Shown here: one piece after another, positions 27,845 through 35,507 of the stretch
Layout: every line of letters starts with the position of its first letter
How positions within the stretch are numbered: position 1 is the stretch's first letter
Origin: Janthinobacterium sp. PAMC25594
GTDB lineage: Bacteria > Pseudomonadota > Gammaproteobacteria > Burkholderiales > Burkholderiaceae_D
Length of the DNA stretch: 64,000 nt
Assembly: GCF_019443505.1 (NCBI RefSeq)
Contig: NZ_CP080377.1
Location: 806,001-870,000, forward strand
Direction of reading: 5' to 3'
Translations under genes and position numbers: made by a program
Notes under the pieces: model-generated
The model's input: only the letters and a program-made list of their open reading frames with translations
Databases searched by the model: none
Told to the model about the DNA's origin: nothing

Positions 27845-30800
27845 GTGAACACAATCGACAACAAAAGCGTGCAGACGAAAACATTTCGCTGGAAACGCTG
27901 GCAGCGCTGGGCCGTTGGCACCGGCTGCGCCCTCGCCGCCTACAGCGCGGCCGGCTTCTGGCTGGTGCCCTATGTCATCAAGCACCAGCTGCCCAAATTT
28001 GCAGAGAAAGAACTCGCGCGCCAGGCCAGCATCGCCGATGTGCGCTTCAACCCGTTTACCCTGCGCCTGGAAGCGGACCAGATCGCTTTCAAAGAAGCGT
28101 CTGGCGTGGATGGCAAGAGCGATGCACCGCTGCTGACCATCGGCGCCCTGGCCGTGCAACTCGAATGGAAATCCATCGTGCGCCGCGCCTGGAGCCTGGC
28201 GGAAATCCGCATCACGGCGCCACAGACGCATTTGACCATCACGCCGGACGGCAAGTTCAACCTGGCCGAAGTGCTGGCCACCTGGCAACGCAAGCACCCG
28301 GAAAAAAGCGACGGCGGCATGCCGCGCCTCGTCATCGCCCATTTTGCGCTGGAACAAGGCAAAGTGGACTGGCAAGACCAGAAGGCGGGTTATGCGGACA
28401 ACTTCACGCCGATCAATTTTACGCTCGACAATATCTCCACCTTGCCCGACGCCAACGGCAGCTACAGCCTCAGCGCCGATGCGGCGCGCGGCGGCAAGCT
28501 GCACTGGCGCGGCACGGCCTCGCTCAGCCCGATTCGCGGCGAAGGCGAGCTGATACTGAACGACGCTTCCCTGCCCGGCCTGGCCGCGTATTTGAAAGCC
28601 TATACGCGCGCCACGGTGACGAGCGGCAAGCTGTCGGCGCGCCTGCCCTACGCCTTTTCCTATGCGGACGGCAAGCTGGAAGCAACCGTCAAAGGCGCCG
28701 GGCTGGCCTTGCGCGATCTGGCGCTGGCGCGCGACGGCAAGGGAGAAGCATTTACGTCGCTGGATACCTTGGGCATCGCCGGCGTCAACGTGGATCTGGC
28801 GCGCCAGAACGTCAGCGTGGATAAAATCAATCTGTACGGCGGCAAGGTGGCCGTGCGCCGCAACAGCAAGGGCGAGATCGATGTGGCGAACCTGATGCTG
28901 CCGGGTAATCCCGCACCCGCAGCATCGGCCACTGCAGCACCTGCCAAGCCTGGCAAGTGGAAGGTGGATTTAAAACAGCTGGCGCTGGCCAATGTGGACG
29001 TGTCCGCCATCGATGAAACCGTCTCGCCGGCCCTGCAATTGAGCGCGAAACAGTTGCAACTGCAGCTGCAACTGGGCTTGCAACAAGGGCTAGCGGGCAT
29101 GGCCACCGTCATCGACGGCGCGCACTTTGCGCTGGCCGACCTCGCCATGCAGCGCGGCGCGCAAACGCCGTTCACACTGGCCCAATTGGGTTTTACGGAT
29201 GGCAAGATCGACCTGGCGGCGCGTACCGTGCACGTGGGCGCGCTGACAGCCAGCGGCGCGCAGATCGACCTGGCGCGCAACCGCCAGGGAGAGTTTGCAA
29301 TTGCGCAACAGCTGCCCGTGTTTGCCTCTGGCAAGGCCGACGCGAGCAAGGATGCAGCGGCCGCGCCCTGGTCCACCAAGGTAGACAAGGTAGAACTGAG
29401 CAAGTTCGGCGCCCGTTTCGACGATGCGGGCACGGGCATCAAGGGCACGCTGCAGGACGCCCGCCTGTCGCTACTCAAAGTCAGCAACGACATGAAGCAG
29501 GCGCTGCCGTTCGAACTGGGCGTGGGCCTGCGCGAAGGCGGTGTATTGACGGCCAACGGCAAGGTCGTGCCGGGCACGGGTACCGTCGATGCGCAGCTGA
29601 ATCTGCAACGACTGACCCTGGCTCCTGTGCAACCGTTGCTGGCGCAGCATGTGAAACTGAAGCTGGCGGGCGGCACCCTCTCCGGCAGCGGCCGCCTGAC
29701 GACGGGCGGCGGCGCGCCGAAAGCGCCCAAGGTACGCTATGAGGGTGGCGTGGATATCGCCGGCCTGGTGCTCAATGAAACGGATGGCAAGCGTTTTGCG
29801 TCATGGAAAAGCGTGCGTGCCGACAAGCTGACGGCCAGCGTGGGGCCGGATTTCCTCGACATCCCCGAACTGCGCGTGGTGGAACCGAACGCCCAGCTGA
29901 TCATCGAAAACGACCGCAGCCTGAACGCCCAGCGCTTGCTCGTGAAGGCACCGGAACCGGCCGCGCCGGCGGCGGCCACCGCCACACCGGCCGCCGACGC
30001 CGCCTTCCCCGTGCGCGTGCGCCGCGTGCGCCTGCAAAATGCCAAGCTGGACTTTGCCGACCTGAGCTTGCGGCCCCAGTTCGCCGCCAAGATTTATGAA
30101 CTCAATGGCGTCATCACGGGTCTGTCCACCAAGCGCGATGCGCGCAGCCAGATCGAACTCGATGGCCGCATCGACGAATTCGGCCTGGCCCGCGTGCGCG
30201 GACAATTAAATCCCTTCGCCCCGACCGACAACACGGACTTGAACGTGGTCTTCAAGAACGTCGACATGGTCTCCGCCTCGCCGTACACGATGAAGTTCGC
30301 CGGCTACAAGGTGGCTGAAGGCAAGATTTCGCTGGACTTGCAGTACAAGGTGCGCAACCGCCAGCTCGACGGCACCAACCAGATCGTGCTCGACAAGCTG
30401 ACCCTGGGCGAACGCATCGACAGTCCTGACGCCCTGAAACTGCCGTTGGAACTGGCGCTGGCCATCCTCAAGGATAGCGACGGGCGCATCGACCTCGGTT
30501 TGCCCGTGTCGGGCGACATGAACGACCCGCAATTCAGCTATGGCGCGCTGATCTGGAAAGCCGTGGGCAATGTGCTGACGAAAATCGTCACGGCGCCGTT
30601 CCGCGCGCTGGGCAACTTGCTCGGCATCAGCGCCGACAAGCTCGAATCGATCGACTTCGATGCGGGCAGCGCCGTGCTGCTGCCGCCGGAGCGGGAAAAG
30701 CTCAAGCAGGTGGCGCAAATCCTCGCCAAGCGCGAACAGCTGAAGCTGGCCGTGCCGGGCCAGTACAGCGACACGGACGGGGCCGCCCTGCGCGCCCAAG

Positions 30801-31294
30801 CCGTGCGCCGCGCCATCGCCGCCAAGGCCGGCATCAAGCTGGAAGCGGGCGAGGAACCGGGGCCGTTGAACCTGGGCGAACGCAAGATACGGGGCGCCCT
30901 GCGCGAGCTGTACGGCGAACGCTTCGGCAAGGCCGAGCTGGACAAGCAGAAGAAGGCGGCGGAGTCGGCTGCGCCTGGGGCAGCGGCGGCCGCCTCCATT
31001 CCGGCTCCGGCCAAAATCCCCGTCTTGCAGCGCCTTGGCAAGCTGATCGAGGGCGAACCGCAAGTGGCCGACACGGGCGCTTTCTATAACGGCTTGCGCG
31101 AGCAACTGGAAGCCAGGCAGCCGCTGCCTGCCGACGCCTTGAATAAACTGGGCGCCCAGCGCAGCGCGGCGATTCTGGCCGCCCTGCGGCAGGACGGCAC
31201 CCCCACAGCCAGGGTCAGCGCCGGCGCGCCGGAAAAAACGGAGGCCGCGCCTGGCAAGCTGGTGGGGTTAAAGCTGGGATTGGCGGCGCAATAG
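27845..31294 (+). CDS. DUF748 family AsmA-like envelope protein
   Basis: Large periplasm-facing protein, 1149 residues, anchored by one N-terminal helix (about residues 21-40). The DUF748 signature follows directly: VPYVIKHQLPKFAEKELAR and SIADVRFNPFTLRLEADQI. Long beta-strand repeats fill the middle, as in AsmA-like proteins that bridge the envelope. A domain near residues 940-1010 contains IDFDAGSAVLLPPEREKLKQ, resembling the OmpA-like ends of this family, and the tail is Ala/Pro-rich. The start is a GTG at 27845 with AAGG seven bases upstream, preferred over an upstream in-frame start at 27701 that lies close to the Fur box. Probable role is outer-membrane lipid or protein homeostasis; this is inferred from AsmA relatives. 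Confidence 0.85.
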   Translation: MNTIDNKSVQTKTFRWKRWQRWAVGTGCALAAYSAAGFWLVPYVIKHQLPKFAEKELARQASIADVRFNPFTLRLEADQIAFKEASGVDGKSDAPLLTIGALAVQLEWKSIVRRAWSLAEIRITAPQTHLTITPDGKFNLAEVLATWQRKHPEKSDGGMPRLVIAHFALEQGKVDWQDQKAGYADNFTPINFTLDNISTLPDANGSYSLSADAARGGKLHWRGTASLSPIRGEGELILNDASLPGLAAYLKAYTRATVTSGKLSARLPYAFSYADGKLEATVKGAGLALRDLALARDGKGEAFTSLDTLGIAGVNVDLARQNVSVDKINLYGGKVAVRRNSKGEIDVANLMLPGNPAPAASATAAPAKPGKWKVDLKQLALANVDVSAIDETVSPALQLSAKQLQLQLQLGLQQGLAGMATVIDGAHFALADLAMQRGAQTPFTLAQLGFTDGKIDLAARTVHVGALTASGAQIDLARNRQGEFAIAQQLPVFASGKADASKDAAAAPWSTKVDKVELSKFGARFDDAGTGIKGTLQDARLSLLKVSNDMKQALPFELGVGLREGGVLTANGKVVPGTGTVDAQLNLQRLTLAPVQPLLAQHVKLKLAGGTLSGSGRLTTGGGAPKAPKVRYEGGVDIAGLVLNETDGKRFASWKSVRADKLTASVGPDFLDIPELRVVEPNAQLIIENDRSLNAQRLLVKAPEPAAPAAATATPAADAAFPVRVRRVRLQNAKLDFADLSLRPQFAAKIYELNGVITGLSTKRDARSQIELDGRIDEFGLARVRGQLNPFAPTDNTDLNVVFKNVDMVSASPYTMKFAGYKVAEGKISLDLQYKVRNRQLDGTNQIVLDKLTLGERIDSPDALKLPLELALAILKDSDGRIDLGLPVSGDMNDPQFSYGALIWKAVGNVLTKIVTAPFRALGNLLGISADKLESIDFDAGSAVLLPPEREKLKQVAQILAKREQLKLAVPGQYSDTDGAALRAQAVRRAIAAKAGIKLEAGEEPGPLNLGERKIRGALRELYGERFGKAELDKQKKAAESAAPGAAAAASIPAPAKIPVLQRLGKLIEGEPQVADTGAFYNGLREQLEARQPLPADALNKLGAQRSAAILAALRQDGTPTARVSAGAPEKTEAAPGKLVGLKLGLAAQ

Positions 31295-31349
31295 TCTATT
31301 GAGTAGGGCCTTGCCAGCCTGAATCGCCACCAGTCGCTTGGACTCTTCT

Positions 31350-31385
31350 GATCCATCGTTCATGAAAGATGAAAACCGATGGATC
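31350..31385 (+). repeat. Inverted repeat, 9-base perfect stem
   Basis: GATCCATCG (31350-31358) pairs with CGATGGATC (31377-31385) around an 18-base A-rich loop. It lies 56 bases after the DUF748 stop, with no T tract after it, so a classical terminator is not indicated. Confidence 0.5.
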
Positions 31386-31451
31386 GTCTTGGGGGCCTGG
31401 GTGTCCTGGCAGGCACCTGGTGTGCGATCTCGTAGCGGCCTAAGCCAACGA

Positions 31452-31503
31452 CGAGGCAGGGTCTGGCGTCTCTATGGCCGACCCTGCAAAGACTCCTGCC
31501 TCG
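31452..31503 (+). repeat. Two mutually exclusive stem-loops
   Basis: CGAGGCAGG (31452-31460) can pair with CCTGCCTCG (31495-31503). Alternatively GCAGGGTC (31456-31463) can pair with GACCCTGC (31480-31487). Both pairings use bases 31456-31460, so only one can form at a time. This switch-like arrangement is typical of attenuators or structured leaders, but no ligand class is recognised. Confidence 0.5.
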
Positions 31504-31735
31504 CTCAAGTAAGAGCAGGCCTTTCCTTGTCAAAACAGCAGGCGGAGCCCGGCCCCGGTTTCCAGGCGCTAGCATGTCTATTGCGCAATGATTAACATCC
31601 ACAGCTTGTCGGTCATCTTTACACTTCCCCTCGACTGCCACGGGCAATCCTGAGCAACCCTTGATTTAACAGAGCTCCCACGGATTGGCATAGTTAATGC
31701 ATAGCTAGTCCCATGAGGCCAACCAGGGGATTTCC

Positions 31736-32275
31736 ATGCTCAATACACTACACAAATCGTTCGGTAGCGCGCTGGCAGCACTCATACTGCTCGCGCTGGC
31801 ACACAGCGCGCACGCGCTGCCGCTACTCACGCTTACACCGACACAGACCACCATGCAGGTCTCGGCCGGTGGCAGCGTCGGCATCACCGGCAGCATCATC
31901 AACCGGACCAACACGGCACTGGACGCGACCGACCTGTTCCTGAATTTCGGCAATTTCGATCCAGGCGCGCTGACGCCACAGCAAACGTTGGGACTGGTCC
32001 TGTTCCGCATTCCCAGTTTTTCGTTCAGGGACAATGTTGCCCTGTTCACTATCGACGTGGCGGCCAATGCGCTGCCCGGCGCGCATACGCTCGATGTGAT
32101 GCTGCAGGACCTTGGCGGCAACTTCTCCGACGTCGTCAGCTTCAGCTTCCTAGTCGACCAAGTGGTGGCCGTATCGGAGCCGCCCACGCTGGCCATCATG
32201 CTGGCCGGCCTGGCCGGCATGACCGGCATGATGCTTTGCCGTACTCTCCCCAACCATGGAGGCAATCATGGCTAG
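31736..32275 (+). CDS. PEP-CTERM sorting domain protein
   Basis: Exported protein of 179 residues. A signal peptide (about 1-28, ending SAHA) precedes a beta-rich domain (TLTPTQTTMQVSAGGSVGIT). The C-terminus is a PEP-CTERM tail: SEPPTLAIML, a hydrophobic helix, then a short polar end with arginine. Such tails are recognised by exosortase and lead to export or surface attachment in bacteria with exopolysaccharide systems. No exosortase gene is in the window. AGGGGA precedes the ATG. First gene of a five-gene same-strand cluster. Confidence 0.8.
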   Translation: MLNTLHKSFGSALAALILLALAHSAHALPLLTLTPTQTTMQVSAGGSVGITGSIINRTNTALDATDLFLNFGNFDPGALTPQQTLGLVLFRIPSFSFRDNVALFTIDVAANALPGAHTLDVMLQDLGGNFSDVVSFSFLVDQVVAVSEPPTLAIMLAGLAGMTGMMLCRTLPNHGGNHG

Positions 32276-32987
32276 CAAGCCACAGATCGGCACGGGCAAC
32301 GCCACGGTCATCAACACCGGCGAAGAAGTCATCGTCTCGATCACTGTTGCCAACATCGGTAGCGAGACCGCCAGCAAGGTGTTCCTGACCGGCGCCACAT
32401 TGGGTGCGGCACGGCGAATCAGCCCGCAGAATTTTCCGGTGTACATCGGTAGCCTGACGAACGAAGGCAGCGGCAGCATAGGCGCCAGATTCAGCCACAC
32501 CGGGCTAACGCCCGGGCAGCAATACCTGCTGACCCTGCGCGGCACCTACGAGGCCGGCGGCACGCTGGGCTTCGTCGTCAATCGCTACGTGATGATTCCG
32601 CAGCCGGCGCCGTATGCCTCGCCACGTCTGCGCTCGCATGTGAACGTGCTGCTGAATAACGCCACGTGGACCTACACCATCTTCAACGACGAGCCGCTGG
32701 GCAGCTCCTTGTATATCGCCGCCTTCCACCTCGACATCGTGGCACCCACCACCGTCACCGGCACGCCACACGGCTGGCAGTCCGAGTCCGACCTGATGAC
32801 CTATGTGGGCTGGATTTCCGCTGATGCCCATATCGCGCCCCAGCAAGCGCTTGGCGGTTTCGAGATCCAAAGTCCGACCGGGCGCTCCGAGTCCACCGCC
32901 TACAGCCTGATCTCCTGGGACCATGCGGCCAACAATGCCGGACCGGTGGGGCTGGACACGGTACTGTCGCCATCCAGAGCACGATAG
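32268..32987 (+). CDS. Hypothetical protein, possible Ig-like (CARDB/DUF11-type) fold
   Basis: Unrecognised protein of 239 residues. The ATG at 32268 has GGAGG five bases upstream and overlaps the previous gene by eight bases, so the two are coupled. Residues 8-60 (ATVINTGEEVIVSITVANIG) resemble the beta strands of CARDB or DUF11 domains, and the rest is also beta-rich. There is no signal peptide, which is surprising for that fold, and no cysteine. It may be a cytosolic structural partner of the cluster, or its export signal may be atypical. Confidence 0.7.
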   Translation: MASKPQIGTGNATVINTGEEVIVSITVANIGSETASKVFLTGATLGAARRISPQNFPVYIGSLTNEGSGSIGARFSHTGLTPGQQYLLTLRGTYEAGGTLGFVVNRYVMIPQPAPYASPRLRSHVNVLLNNATWTYTIFNDEPLGSSLYIAAFHLDIVAPTTVTGTPHGWQSESDLMTYVGWISADAHIAPQQALGGFEIQSPTGRSESTAYSLISWDHAANNAGPVGLDTVLSPSRAR

Positions 32988-32996
32988 GTGAACGAC

Positions 32997-33908
32997 ATGA
33001 AAACCTCAGACCATACCGTACTCGACGACATCGCACGCACGCTGGCTGGCGTCACCTCGCGCCGCGCCGCACTGAAAATGGTCGTACTCGGCCTGGGCGG
33101 CATGACCCTGGCCCGGTTCGGCATCGACAACGCCTGGGCGGCGCGCAATTGCCTGTGCAATAACCGCGTGTACGACTCCGCCCTTGCCTGCTGCACGCCC
33201 AACGGCGTGGTGCAAAAGCACCCCATTGCCAATCTGGCGGACTGCCCTTCGCGCACCGCCAACCTGGCGCATACCTGCACTGCCAATGGTTGCGGCGCGG
33301 CCGGATCGTGGGTGTCGCCGCCGCAAAGTTACTTCGGCGTCAGCTTCGTTCCCGCTTGTAATACTCACGATTGTTGCTATGACAAGTGCAACCAGAACAA
33401 GGCAGCGTGCGATACCAACTTCCTTAGTAGCCTTGGCGCTATTTGCACCGCAGCCTTCCCCGGCACGGGCAGCATCCAGAACATAAAGCGCGGCGGTTGT
33501 CTGTCCCAGGCGCAGGCCTATTACAACGCGGTGTCCTCCTATGGCCAAAACGCGTATGACGACGCCCAGAAGCTCTCGTGCGACTGCTGCCCGCCTACGG
33601 CTTGCCGGACCTGCGCCGGCGGCAGTTGCGGCGCCTTCCCGGCCTGCGTCGGCGGCGGTGACTGCGTGTGCTTTACGACGCCGAATGGCTCGGGCGTCTG
33701 TGTGCACGGCAATACTCCTTGTGCCGGTTTACCCACCTGCAGCTCCAACGACGATTGCCCACCGGGATACGGTTGCGCCGGCTCAAATTGTTGCGGCGGC
33801 ACCGCATTGTGCGGGCCACTGTGCTCCGACCTGACGAACGCATCGATCATCTCGCCGTTTGGTGGCGCTCAACGTTACGATGGACCTACCCTGGGAGGAA
33901 AGAGATAA
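32997..33908 (+). CDS. Tat-exported cysteine-rich protein with phospholipase A2-like active site
   Basis: Exported protein of 303 residues with 32 cysteines. The N-terminus is a twin-arginine signal: SRRAALK (residues 21-27), a hydrophobic run, then AWAA near 47-49. Residues 118-145 contain CNTHDCCYDKC (121-131), the His-Asp pair and cysteine frame of secreted phospholipase A2, with His124 and Asp125 as expected catalytic residues. A C-terminal region (about 195-280) is a cysteine-rich, EGF-like or Stig1-like knot (CSSNDDCPPGYGC). I infer lipase activity on membrane phospholipids, but the calcium loop is not clearly conserved. AGGTGA precedes the ATG at 32997. Its stop overlaps the start of the MauE-thioredoxin gene (TAATG). 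Confidence 0.78.
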   Translation: MKTSDHTVLDDIARTLAGVTSRRAALKMVVLGLGGMTLARFGIDNAWAARNCLCNNRVYDSALACCTPNGVVQKHPIANLADCPSRTANLAHTCTANGCGAAGSWVSPPQSYFGVSFVPACNTHDCCYDKCNQNKAACDTNFLSSLGAICTAAFPGTGSIQNIKRGGCLSQAQAYYNAVSSYGQNAYDDAQKLSCDCCPPTACRTCAGGSCGAFPACVGGGDCVCFTTPNGSGVCVHGNTPCAGLPTCSSNDDCPPGYGCAGSNCCGGTALCGPLCSDLTNASIISPFGGAQRYDGPTLGGKR

Positions 33909-34972
33909 TGGACGCGTTTACATTGCCATTCACCGTCTTACGCCTGCTGGTAGGCGGCATCTTGCTGATGGCCGCTGCCGGCAAGCTGCTGCACCGGCAG
34001 GCGTACGCTCAAACGCTGGCGGAATTCGGCATTCCCGCTGCGTTGCAGCCGCAGCTGGCGTGGCTGATGCCGACGTGCGAACTGGCGATCGCCTTCATGC
34101 TGACGCTGGCGATGTCCACGTGGTGGGGCGCCATCGCCGGCGCCGCACTGCTGGCGCTCTACAGCGCCGTGCTGGCGTACAAGCTGCAGCAAGGCCAGCG
34201 GCCCAGTTGCAACTGCTTCGGTCAGCAGGACGCCACGCCGATCGGCCCCACTACGCTGCTCAGGAACGGGGTACTGCTGTCGATGGCGGGCGCGCTGATT
34301 TACGCCGGACCGGCATACGCGCATGCTCCTGTATGGCCGCATCTAGCCGGGATGTTGGTCACGGCCCCGGCACTGTCGATATGCATCGCCGTGATGGCGC
34401 TGCAATGGTGGCTGCTACTGCATACGCTGCGCCAGAACGGGCGCCTGATCTTGCGCATGGATACGCTGGAGCTGCGACTCGACGCCGCCAACATTCAGCC
34501 ACTGCATGCGCTCGACATGCGGCCGCGCGGACTGGCAGTCGGCAGCATGGCGCCGGACTTCGCGCTGGCGGAAATGGGCACTGGCGAAGCGAAGACGCTG
34601 GCGCAGCTCAGGTCTGTCGGCCTGCCGGTGCTGCTGGTCTTCTCCGACATCGCCTGCGGCCCTTGTGCCGAACTGGCGCCGCGCATTGAGAGTTGGCATC
34701 GGCAATACCAGGGCTTGATCAGCATCGCCTTCATCCTGCGCGTGGATGCCGGGCAGCTGCACCGTCCACATACCGCCGGCTCCTGCACCACGCTGCTGCA
34801 AGAGGACCGAAAGGTATCCGAGCGCTACGACGCGCTGGTGACTCCTAGCGCCGTACTGGTGTCCGCCGAGGGGACGATCGCATCGCATCTGGCGCTGGGT
34901 TCAAAAGACATATACGATCTACTGGAATCGACCGTACCGCAGATTGATGAAAACCGGAATATCGCCGCTTAA
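33908..34972 (+). CDS. MauE-like membrane domain fused to a TlpA/MauD-like thioredoxin domain
   Basis: Membrane thiol-redox protein of 354 residues. Residues 1-185 hold several hydrophobic helices with the MauE/DoxX-like pattern and the cysteine pair CNCFG (Cys101, Cys103). Residues about 205-340 form a thioredoxin-like domain: GSMAPDFAL at its start and the redox motif CGPC (250-253). MauE and MauD are separate proteins in methylamine utilisation, needed to fold the disulfide-rich MauA subunit. Here they are fused and directly coupled to a gene for a 32-cysteine exported protein. I infer that this protein forms its disulfides. GGAGG lies upstream of the ATG. Confidence 0.82.
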   Translation: MDAFTLPFTVLRLLVGGILLMAAAGKLLHRQAYAQTLAEFGIPAALQPQLAWLMPTCELAIAFMLTLAMSTWWGAIAGAALLALYSAVLAYKLQQGQRPSCNCFGQQDATPIGPTTLLRNGVLLSMAGALIYAGPAYAHAPVWPHLAGMLVTAPALSICIAVMALQWWLLLHTLRQNGRLILRMDTLELRLDAANIQPLHALDMRPRGLAVGSMAPDFALAEMGTGEAKTLAQLRSVGLPVLLVFSDIACGPCAELAPRIESWHRQYQGLISIAFILRVDAGQLHRPHTAGSCTTLLQEDRKVSERYDALVTPSAVLVSAEGTIASHLALGSKDIYDLLESTVPQIDENRNIAA

Positions 34973-35330
34973 ATCCCCACGACAGGCAAGCCGGCTACTG
35001 CTGACGGTCGGCACTTGCCTGCACCTGATCACCGCCCTATTTCTGGCCAACGGTGGCGGCATCGTCTTTCGGACGGCGCTGTGCGCCTGGTCGCTGGCGC
35101 CCTACCTATTGCTGGCACTTGCGCTACAACGCAGCAAGAATTGCGGCGGTCTGCTGGCCGGCGCCTTGCTGATGCTGCTGTTGGACGCGCACACCTACTG
35201 GTCGGTGTTCGTGGCCCCGCAAAGCTCCACTGCTGCATTGGGTCTGCTAATGACACCGTTGTTCAACCTGTTCTGCATGGTGCCGTTATCGATTGCAGCC
35301 AACATGTGGCTGGGCCACAGGCGATCTTAG
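34947..35330 (+). CDS. Small multi-pass membrane protein, hypothetical
   Basis: Unrecognised inner-membrane protein of 127 residues with four predicted helices (about residues 15-32, 42-60, 68-88, 95-118). Cysteines occur at the first, second, third and fourth segments (GTCLHL, ALCAW, NCGG, LFCMV), so it could take part in electron flow with the preceding MauE-thioredoxin protein. It overlaps that gene by 26 bases and ends the cluster. Composition is clearly membrane-protein-like; no family is recognised. Confidence 0.65.
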   Translation: MKTGISPLKSPRQASRLLLTVGTCLHLITALFLANGGGIVFRTALCAWSLAPYLLLALALQRSKNCGGLLAGALLMLLLDAHTYWSVFVAPQSSTAALGLLMTPLFNLFCMVPLSIAANMWLGHRRS

Positions 35331-35343
35331 AGGGGAGCCCGGT

Positions 35344-35448
35344 TTTTTACACTTGATCTGCGACAGAACACGTCCCGACGAGCCCAATCTCGACTTCAGC
35401 GATTTTCCCTGTTTTGCCGCAGAGCGGATGGAACTGATTGTGTAAAAA
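35344..35448. repeat. 105-base element with terminal inverted repeats (possible IS remnant or MITE)
   Basis: TTTTTACAC at 35344 is matched by GTGTAAAAA at 35440-35448, with partial similarity continuing inward (TTGAT against the complement AATCA). The interior has no gene. The element begins 13 bases after the last gene of the cysteine-rich cluster and lies before the gcd terminator. The ends look like transposon termini, but no target-site duplication was established. Confidence 0.4.
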
Positions 35449-35462
35449 GACGACGCAGTCAT

Positions 35463-35496
35463 GCTGTGCGGCAACGCCGAGGCGGCGCTGCACAGC
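35463..35496 (-). terminator. Stem-loop downstream of gcd
   Basis: GCTGTGC pairs with GCACAGC (7 bases), with further GC pairing inside. It lies 11 bases after the gcd stop on the minus strand. A run of five T residues follows about 14 bases later, in the inverted-repeat element, so it is a fair but not classic terminator. Confidence 0.5.
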
Positions 35497-35507
35497 GATG
35501 CCGCCCC

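Larger units (their letters stand above)
31295..31735. other. Structured 441-base intergenic region without a convincing gene
   Basis: Short open frames occur on both strands but lack ribosome sites and recognisable products. The stretch is instead rich in inverted repeats: a 9-base stem at 31350-31385 and competing stems at 31452-31503. The start of the PEP-CTERM gene cluster follows, with AGGGGA before its ATG. It may be a leader, a structured RNA, or the end of a lost mobile element. Confidence 0.5.

Noticed and set aside
31452..31503. Integron attC site
   Set aside because: It has paired stems of about the right size, but the conserved RYYYAAC and GTTRRRY core sites are missing and no integrase is near.
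31338..31647. Short open frames on both strands in the structured intergenic region
   Set aside because: No ribosome site, no recognisable product, and the DNA is better explained by its inverted repeats.
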